Shown here: positions 56,572 to 64,000 of the stretch, piece after piece
Position numbering within the stretch: the first letter of the stretch is position 1
How the letters are laid out: every line of letters starts with the position of its first letter
DNA from: Blakeslea trispora
Taxonomy: Eukaryota > Mucoromycota > Mucoromycetes > Mucorales > Choanephoraceae
Direction of reading: 5' to 3'
DNA: 64,000 nt
Assembly (NCBI GenBank): GCA_025331445.1
Contig: JAIWNE010000022.1
Coordinates: 186,001 to 250,000, forward strand
The notes under the pieces: generated by a model
The model's database searches: none
The model's input: the letters and a program-made list of their open reading frames with translations, nothing else
What the model was told of the DNA's origin: nothing
Position numbers and translations under genes: made by a program

Positions 56572-58189
56572 GGGGGCACTTGGTGCCCTTTTCTGTTATA
56601 ATTAATAAAAAAGAAAAAATGAACTTGATTATGAAAACCTATATTGTGCATAAGCCCTATTTTGTGTTATGTTTACTTTTCGTTTTTTATTGTTTCAATG
56701 ATTCGTGTGTAATATATTTATACGATTTATCAATATCTTGGTATGAGTAAACTAAGCTGTAGATAATAATTGTATTTTACTGCCTTACTTTAATCATGCA
56801 ATTAGTTGGCCAAGAAGCCTTTCATGCTATAATTTCATTGTTTGGTAATTATTTCTAGTTCTGATGTTATAACAGAGAAAGCAAACACCTAAAATAGAAA
56901 AAAAAACACATAGAGACCAACGACTTTCATACTTTTCTTTTGTTGACCTTTATTGATTTTTTTTTATCTGACAGAGTAGCATCCTAAAATTAACTATAGA
57001 TTTGTATTAATGATCGTATTAATGATGTTTATTGGTTAGATTGACTACTTGATTATTTGTGTGTGTTAATATCATTACTCTTTGATGCACTCTAACTGAT
57101 GGAAAACTGCTTAACCATATTCTTATAAACATTGTATCAACACTGTATTCAGCTTCGCTTATTCAACCAATCGTGCCAATCCATGTCTGGCTGCTTCCAC
57201 AAATAAGGCTCTCAGCAGTGTCGGATGTTACAGTCAAGCTTGCTAGCTCTCTTGTGTAGTATATTATCTATCCAACCTGAATCATATTATATTGCATTCA
57301 ACAAAGGGAAAAAAAGAGGATCAAGGATTTTAAGCAAAAAAACTAATTCGAGAGATCTTGGGGTTTGAATTTAAGGTTTATTAATTGTCTGGTTAAGTCA
57401 ACAGGGTGAACAGAAAGATGGCTGGAAAGATGATTGCATTGACTGAAAATGAGTTTATATATCTAGTCAGTTTTTGATTACCAGAGCATCGTTACATACT
57501 GCAATTAGCTGCAAGCTCTGAGCTTCAGACTGGACTCTGTCTCTATTACCCCTTTCAAAGTAATCAGCGAGATTTGCATGCAATTAGTCAAGTATCATAT
57601 AATAGCTTTACACCAACTGTGTATGTGTGTGTGGATGAGCTAATTTCACAAGATTCATGGTGCATTTGAAGTAAATTATATGCTGACTTTATATGAACAT
57701 ATAGCCAGAAAATATGCTATAACAGAACAGGCCTTAATTTACTACATACAACCAAAAGAGGAAGATACATACATAGCAGCAATACCTTTCTGTCGTCCAA
57801 TCTTTCTCTTCTGCATTTCTTGCTTATGTGTGTGATTTGAACAAATTCGTTTTTCTCTTGTTTGCTCTTCTCTTTTGAAAAACAAAAAAGAAAAGATTGC
57901 CAATATGTGCTTTATTATAAAAGAGAGAACATAATGGATGAGTAAGAGGCTTATTCATCAAGTGAACTTGCTGACTGTTTTTGGCTTTTTTTGTTCTTTG
58001 CGTCAAGTTGACGGAGCAGTAAAAAAAGAAAAATCTAAAGACTATTTCCTTTCATAGAATGGTAGTTGCTGTCATAAAAAAAAGGCGCGGACAAAGCCGT
58101 GCCAATCATAATCCTTTTTTCTCTTTTAACCTTACAAATCAATTTGGTTTTATCAGTGGATTCTTTCTTTTTGTTTTGTTTATTTTTAT

Positions 58190-59853
58190 ATGAATCAAGA
58201 TAGACTTGATTGGAAGTCTTTACTTAAATCAAGATTGGTCATTCGACCACTTGTTGAATCAGATCCTCGGGAATTCAGCAGCAAATCAAAAAAGTTGATT
58301 TTATTTTGTCTTGCATTGATCGTCAGTACACCTGGTTTCTCGAGTACAATTTATTTTCCAGGTAAAAAAAAAAAAAATGTTTGGATACTTGAATAGACTC
58401 CCTGATACATACAACAGGCTTACCTATCATTACTTCTGAATTGAATGCACCTTCTGTTGCAACTACCTTAACTGCTGCCCTATTTATTTTGGCTATGGGC
58501 ATTGCTCCTGTTTTCTGGGCAACCTTATCCGATTATTTTCAAATCCGTCGTTTCTTGTTGTTGTGTTCCATGTTGATCTTTGCTGCTGCTTCAGTAGGAT
58601 GTGTTTTTATGAACAACATTTGGGGTCTTATTGTCCTACGTTGTGTTCAATCAGTAGGCGCCTCCTGTGGACAATCAGTAGGTGCTGGTAAGCCCATTCA
58701 TGAAAAATAATGACTATACATGACGATGATTTAAAAAAAAAATATCATAGGCTCTGTTGCTGTAAGTATATCAAGCCAATTCTCACAAGATTTAGAAAGG
58801 CTATTTATGATTGAGTTGATAGGATTGTTATCCAGTGGAAGAACGAGGAACTGCCTTTGGTAAATTCTTTTTAGGTGTTTTTATTGGCCCTTTGTTGGGT
58901 CCTATCATTGGTGGTTTCTTGATTATGAGTGCATGGTCCTGGCGAGCTACTTTTTGGTTCTGCTTTGCATTTGGTCTCTTTAATTGTATAACTCTCTTTT
59001 TGTTCTTTAGGGAAACCTTTCGTGTAGATGAAAGATTTGATACAAAATTACCAGTTGCATCCGATGGGAGGAAACCTGCAGACTTGGATCCGTCTCAGTT
59101 AAAAAAGAGACGCATTGATCCGTTTGCTCCCTTTGTTTTATTAAAATACCCATTTATCGCTCTGGCTTCCTTCGTCTCTGCCATTGCCTTTGGCTGCATG
59201 TTTGCTGTTGAAACCATTATTCCCGAATTATATGAAACCAAGTATGGATTCAACTCATGGCAAACAGGTAAGACCAAAGTCGTTTCTTTAAAGAGAAAAA
59301 AGAAAGAAGTACTGATTCCTTTTGATTAGGTCTAAGTTATCTTGGAGCAGGTATTGGTAATGTCTTGGGATCTATTTTAAATGGGTATTTGTCAGATCGA
59401 CTTTTGTTACGTGCACGTCGTCTTCGTGGAGGAGCCGCTGTGGTTGAAGATCGTTTGACAGCCAATCTTTGGCCTGCCATCTTTTTTGTCATTCCATTCG
59501 GTCTCTTGTTGTTTGGTTGGTCAGTCAATCAAGGACTGTCTTATTGGGCTGCCATCATTGGGTTTGGTATTCAAAACTTTGGTATGAATCAGGTCATGAC
59601 AGCTACCTCTGCCTATCTAGTTGATGCCATGCCTGGAAACGGTGCTGCTGCTTCTGCCACTGGCAACTTGGTGCGTATGGTAGTTGCCTGTATTCTGACC
59701 ATTGCAGCCAATCCTATGGTCCATGCACTAGGTCCTGGATGGACATGTGTTCTATTAGCAGGCTTGACATATATCTCTGCTATCACTCTGGTTTTACTCA
59801 AATGGAAGGGTGCAAGCATGCGAGCCAAAAATGGATTTGGAGATTCATCTTAG
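58190..59853 (+). CDS. MFS transporter, DHA1 drug:H+ antiporter type
   Basis: Plasma-membrane 12-TM major facilitator of the DHA1 group (Qdr/Flr-like multidrug exporters). Five exons (58190-58361, 58418-58687, 58751-58761, 58823-59267, 59330-59853) give 473 residues. TM1 begins KLILFCLALIVSTPGFSSTI. TM2 and the motif-A-like loop are ILAMGIAPVFWATLSDYFQI followed by RRF. LIVLRCVQSVGASCGQSVGA corresponds to TM4. GSVADCYPVEERGTAFGKFF and GVFIGPLLGPIIGGFL carry motif C in TM5, and a WSWRATFWFCF segment follows. The central loop is KKRRIDPFAPFVLLKY. GAGIGNVLGSILNGYLSDRL forms part of the C-terminal half. Exon 3 is an 11-nt micro-exon that supplies the GSVA codons of a conserved motif. The substrate is unknown. 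Confidence 0.9.
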
Positions 59854-59950
59854 TACTATAGATACCTTATACAAAAAAGTTTTTATTTATTTATTTTACA
59901 ATGTCTGATTTCTATATATTACAAAATAAGAAAGCTTTTTTCTTTTCCTT

Positions 59951-61235
59951 TCACTTTCTAATATCAGCAGATACTTGTTGAACAGTTTCCAAATAGACCT
60001 TTAAGGCTTCAGGATCAACTGTAGGCAAAATACCATGACCCAAATTAACAATATGCTTAGAATCCTTACCAAAGGCATGTACCATACGTGTAGCAATTTC
60101 ACGAATAGCATCAAATCCACCATACAAAGCAGTGGGATCCATGTTACCTTGAAGAGCAACCTTATCACCTGTAACTTGACGAGCATAAGCAGGATCCACA
60201 GTCCAGTCGAGAGAGACTACTTCATAGTTGGATTCAGAGAGATCAGCTAAAGCATACCAAGATCCCTTGGCAAAGACAGTCATAGGAACAGCATCCAATT
60301 CTTCTTTAGCTAAACGTGCCTTGACTTGAGTAGAGATCTGTCGAAGATAAGGGAGAGAATATTCTTTGAAATCGTAAGGAGATAATTCACCACCCCATGA
60401 TTCAAATACTTGAAGCATCTATTGATATGTTTAGAAATGGACATGACATACACACATAGTTGACTTGCACGCTTTACCTGAGCACCTGCTCTGACTTGGC
60501 CCACCAAAAATTCAACAGCAATATCAGTGATACGTTGCAATAAGGCATGAGATTCCTTGGGATACTTCCATAACCAACTCTTGGCCTTGAACAATGTTTT
60601 GCTACCACCACCTTCAATCATGTAAGCCATCAAGGTCCAAGGGGCGCCTACAAAACCAAACAAGGGGACACGACCTTCTAGTTTGTGACGTGTCAAAGTG
60701 ATTGCTTGGTAGACATAACCTAATTCCTTATCTACATCGACATTTTCTGTTAAACGAGAGATATCTTCAGGTGTCTCTAAAGGTGCAGCAAAGACAGGAC
60801 CTCGTCCAGCAATCATATTGACTTCGAGACCCATGGCTTGAGGAATCACAAGAATATCAGAAAAGATGATAGAGGCATCCAAGAGCTTGCCATAACGACG
60901 AATAGGCTGAAGGGTGAGTTCACAAGCTAGTTCTGGTGTACGACAGACTTCAAAAAAGCTATGATCCTTTCTGATCTCGTGAAATTCTGATGCATGTCAA
61001 CCCATTAACAAATGATGTGTTTACTCATTTAAAGAAAACTTACCAGGTAAATAACGACCTGCTTGTCTCATGATCCAGGCAGGGGCGCGTTCTACCTTTT
61101 CACCTATGTAGTGTTTAAAAAACTATAAGCATGCTAACTTCTATGAAATAATGTATTGTGCTGTCTACCTCGAGAGACACGAAGGATGAGATCGTTTTGA
61201 AGTGCTGGAAAGTTCTCTGCCTTGTAAGTAGTCAT
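59951..61235 (-). CDS. HEM12: Uroporphyrinogen decarboxylase
   Basis: A cytosolic heme-pathway enzyme that decarboxylates the four acetate groups of uroporphyrinogen III to give coproporphyrinogen III. Four exons (61235-61169, 61103-61044, 60986-60478, 60418-59951) join in phase to 367 residues, the normal UROD length. Signatures: the N-terminal [16 protein letters not shown] (active-site Arg pair), [19 protein letters not shown] with the catalytic Asp, [48 protein letters not shown] and [14 protein letters not shown], plus the conserved [14 protein letters not shown]. The last is the family's second PROSITE-type region with the His. All key positions look intact. Convergent with the MFS gene, 97 bp between stops. 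Confidence 0.96.
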
Positions 61236-62756
61236 TACGGAACAAAAGATCTCTCTTTTTTTTTCGGCTGATGAAGATATAGGTGTTACCAACTTTTTTT
61301 TTTGAAACACAAACTGCAAATAATCGACGATAGTTTCAATTCAATTCTTTAACTTTAAACACATCTACCTTGCTCGTTCTCCTCTCTTTCTTTCTCTTTT
61401 CTCTGAAAGAGCATTCTATGAATGCTTATGTAATAAAGTGTCTCTGTTTGGAGAATAAGTACACCTTTTCCGGAAATAGATTGCACTCCAAGAGAAAAAG
61501 ATTAGAGACTTTTGGGAGACAAAAGTCACATGACCCGGCAAAACATTTAGCATTAGAACTCTGTTTGTCTCAATTTAAAACAGTGACCTTCGGTCTTTAA
61601 ATAATTTGGGCAATCAGATTTCAGCCCTGAAGCAACTTACATTTACGTTGGGATACTTGGCTGTAAAAACTAATACAGAAACGTAATATTCTCATTTAAT
61701 AATTATTAAAATACTTCTAGGCAGAATTAGTGACGATTTGAGCTTAGTTTGCTGTGTAATTTGGCTTATTTCCATTGAGTACATGATGTTAATGCAAAAA
61801 GCATAATTCATGACTATGTTCTACAATACTACGCTATAGAGATACATTCAAAAAGTTTCACCCCGAAATTTAATCGCAATTGATAGCCATTCTACAAGAA
61901 ATAGACTTGAATGAATCAGGATATCATAGTATGCTTGGGATGAGAAAGAGCTTTCTAGCCATGACATCCTGATTCATTCAAGTCTATTTCTTGTAGAATG
62001 ACTATCAATTGCGATTAAATTTCGGGGTGAAACTTCGACATACATCTCTATTCTAAAAAGATAAAGAAAGGGATGAAATACAATAATGGTAGCAAAAACA
62101 GTACAGAAAAACATAATAATAGAAACAAACAAAGGGAATAGACAACAATCCAATATAACTACCAGATTCACTTAACAAATACTTAGAGTACCTTCAGCAA
62201 CACCGTTTTATTTCAAATTTGATTGATTTGCCAAGCAGAGAACATAGCTTCCTTTAACGAGTTTCTTCTTATTTACTACTTTTTGTCACCTTCTTGTTAA
62301 GCATCACTACTTCTAAGCTTAATACACAATATACCATAGACCAAACAAAAGGCAACACAACATAAAATACAACATGCAATGGTAAAATTGACACAAATTG
62401 GGTGTGAGTATCTAAAGCTTCTTTTCAGTATTGAAGTTTTGGATTGTCAGGTAAAATCAATACGTTCCATTTGTTTTTGATAACTTTGTCATCGAACACT
62501 ATCTGAGTGCTACTTTTTAAGTGATGCATAGTTTTGATTATGAACGCTTCACTTGAATGTTAGATGGTGCAGTCTGATTGACCGAGTTAGGATAGTTTAA
62601 GATATAATAGTGATATGGGAGCTAAGGTAAAACATGTTTAATTTGCATGCAGCAGAGAATCTCATTGAAGATAATCTGTCAGCACTCACATAAGCTAGTC
62701 GTACTGAACTTATGAGGAAACTGAGCATACGGTCAAGTGACATGTTTAAAGCCCTA
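61236..62756. other. 1.5 kb interval with a foldback element
   Basis: No gene beyond the leader of uroporphyrinogen decarboxylase. Holds the long hairpin at 61833-62053 and otherwise AT-rich sequence up to the LINE-associated tandem repeats. Confidence 0.5.
61833..62053. repeat. Long inverted repeat (foldback/hairpin element)
   Basis: Two arms of about 97 bp (61833-61929 and 61955-62053) are near-perfect reverse complements around a loop of about 25 bp. The inner ~70 bp, from AGTTTCACCCCGAAATTTAA to GAATGAATCAGGAT, has only one or two mismatches; the outer 20 bp of each arm is less conserved. A transcript would form one long stem. The outer ends lie next to TA dinucleotides, as in Tc1/mariner-derived MITEs. 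It has no coding capacity. Confidence 0.92.
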
Positions 62757-63073
62757 CGACAAAAATGAAAACCAGAAATTCCAAGTAACCACAGCTCAGA
62801 CCCTCGGCGAGATACAGATCTGCGACAAGAACGAATTCCTTAACAGATCAGATCAAGCTTCATCAACTTAGCAGCTACCCGTCCGACCTAGTTTGAGAAC
62901 AGAAAGAGTTTTGTACAAAAAAACGAAAACTAGAAATTCCAAGTAACCACAGCTCAGACCCTCGGCGAGATACAGATCTGCGACAAGAACGAATTCCTTA
63001 ACAGATCAGATCAAGCTTCATCAACTTAGCAGCTACCCGTCCGACCTAGTTTGAGAACAGAAAGAGTTTTGTG
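62757..63073 (+). repeat. Two near-identical 158-bp tandem monomers
   Basis: Copies at 62757-62914 and 62915-63073 are identical over about 140 bp, including AGAAATTCCAAGTAACCACA, CCCTCGGCGAGATACAGATC and ACCCGTCCGACCTAGTTTGA. They differ only around the A-rich junctions (GACAAAAATG, TACAAAAAAACG, GACAAAAAAATG). They sit about 110 bp upstream of the ORF1-like ATG at 63186. Confidence 0.95.
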
Positions 63074-63185
63074 ACAAAAAAATGAAAGAAAGTTGGTCAA
63101 GGAACTTAGTAGACTAAGTCCATAAATCGGGCGTTTTCTCAACTGCTGTGACTGTATTAAAACTTTATTTTGAATATGATCAATT

Positions 63186-64000
63186 ATGGTTTCTCCGCTA
63201 AACAATCATTTTGGAAAAACCGGTGGCTTACAACCACCTCCAACCAGACAACAACAACTTTCTTCGACTAGGTCTTGGTCACAGGTCGTAGGCAAACACG
63301 TCAGACAGTCTCTCATTCCCAACACAATGGGTAACGGTAGTCACGAGACGCAGAATAGCGAAAAGAAAATCAAAACCAGCATCTGGCGCCCTGGACATGG
63401 AAACAACAACGTATACATTGACATGAGCGGTCGAAAAGAGACAAAAACTGAATTTTACAAACTACTTCTGGAACAATATCCTTCCCGCATAGGAGCTTGA
63501 CCTCGGCGAATGGGCAACTTGAGGTTCGCAGAAATCAGCTTCCAGTGGGATGACAACGCAATGGACGACTTTCTGGGGGACTTCTTCTTCTTCTTCGGGA
63601 CGGTGTTCGAATTTTGCCATGTAGAGCTTTAGCCTCTGATATGAGTGTCGTTGATATTCGTTTGCCCAATCTACCTTTCCTGGTTGAGATGGAATTGGTA
63701 GAGGGATTGAAAGAAAGTTTGAGTCCTTATGGGACTACTTTGGATGTTGGTATGTTAGTTGACCTGGAAACTAAGACATACGAGTGTAATGATTATGCTG
63801 TCCTTCATGTTACTCATGAGGATAATAAAGTAAATAAGTTGACATACAGTATCCCTTGGAAGGGTGGACAGGATGACCATTTTTACGCAGTATGGAAACA
63901 AATGCCCAAATACTGTAAATACTGTCATAAGGAGGGTCACTCAGTGGCCGATTGTGAAACTAAGAAGAAGAAACAGACTTGTTGGAGTTATGATGAAAAT
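63186..64000 (+). pseudogene. LINE ORF1-like gene, disrupted, continues past window
   Basis: The frame opens at 63186 (MVSPLNNHFGKTGGLQPPPT) and contains STRSWSQVVGKHVRQSLIPN, then meets a TGA after SRIGA at about 63498. It continues open for about 45 codons beyond the stop (MGNLRFAEISFQWDDNAMDD), and then shifts frame near a TTC repeat (63583-63598). The following frame reads SDMSVVDIRLPNLPFLVEME, a single-strand nucleic-acid-binding-like fold, then the CCHC knuckle at about 63915-63956. This copy is therefore probably inactive; alternatively the true ORF1 starts later. Confidence 0.6.

Larger units (their letters stand above)
62757..64000 (+). mobile_element. 5' part of a non-LTR (LINE-type) retrotransposon, cut by window end
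   Basis: Two tandem 158-bp monomers are followed by a leader and an ORF1-like region ending in a CCHC knuckle (CKYCHKEGHSVADC). The order of 5' tandem monomers and then a gag-like ORF with a zinc knuckle is typical of L1-like elements. LINE ORF1s of this kind are common in Mucoromycota. The reverse transcriptase would lie beyond 64000 and is not seen, so the LINE call is inference and an LTR-type gag remains possible. Confidence 0.6.

Overview
This window is eukaryotic and fungal. It is AT-rich, with genes on both strands cut by many short GT-AG introns (about 55-75 bp), CT-rich leaders just upstream of start codons, and numerous homopolymer and dinucleotide tracts. The gene content (velvet and TEA/ATTS developmental regulators, a Kar9-like protein, HDEL-tailed ER proteins, a cytosolic-type pyruvate carboxylase) and the LINE-like ORF1 at the right edge point to an early-diverging filamentous fungus, most likely Mucoromycota/Mucorales. 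That placement is inference from protein similarity, not a phylogeny.

Layout, left to right: 5' end of an unidentified gene leaving the window on the minus strand (21-167); eIF2B alpha (322-1733); a gene-poor 2.8 kb; a Kar9-like/GAR microtubule protein (4498-6879); pyruvate carboxylase (8002-11802), bracketed by a ~120 bp inverted repeat; Sec63 (13633-15956, minus); a low-complexity protein (16149-17944, minus); a zinc-knuckle protein carrying a tandemly duplicated intron (18669-20015); a coiled-coil protein (20140-20748, minus); an Mss4/Dss4 homologue (21012-21473); a two-domain protein disulfide isomerase with CXXS active sites (21492-22957, minus); a velvet regulator (24698-26569); and a 4.2 kb gene desert.

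The middle holds small genes (30828-31223, 31540-31997, uncertain 33216-33721), a TEA/ATTS transcription factor (37120-39752), a PX-BAR sorting nexin of the Snx41/Atg20 type (41239-42993), a MITE-like element near 43.8 kb, an ASXH-domain protein with AT-hook-like repeats (44499-45342), a universal-stress-protein-domain gene (45410-46636), an RNF5/RNF185-type RING E3 ligase (46643-47550, minus), an unknown gene (47960-48915), a membrane-anchored GH5 exo-beta-1,3-glucanase (48956-50568, minus) and the meiotic MutS homologue MSH5 (51311-55083, minus).

The right part has a probable 38-residue microprotein gene (55817-55995, minus) below a ~105 bp CT tract, a 74-bp tandem repeat, an MFS transporter with an 11-nt micro-exon (58190-59853), uroporphyrinogen decarboxylase (59951-61235, minus), a ~220 bp foldback hairpin, and the 5' part of a non-LTR retrotransposon preceded by two near-identical 158-bp tandem monomers.

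The genes are mostly independent housekeeping and developmental loci, not a cluster. Loose functional groupings are ER protein biogenesis and quality control (SEC63, PDI, RNF5-like), membrane traffic (MSS4, SNX41/ATG20), and regulation of development and meiosis (velvet, TEA, MSH5). I found no single new multi-gene system. The most unusual signals are the monothiol PDI, the recent intron-containing tandem duplication, the LINE 5' monomers, and the Kar9-GAR architecture. No tRNA, rRNA or CRISPR was recognised.
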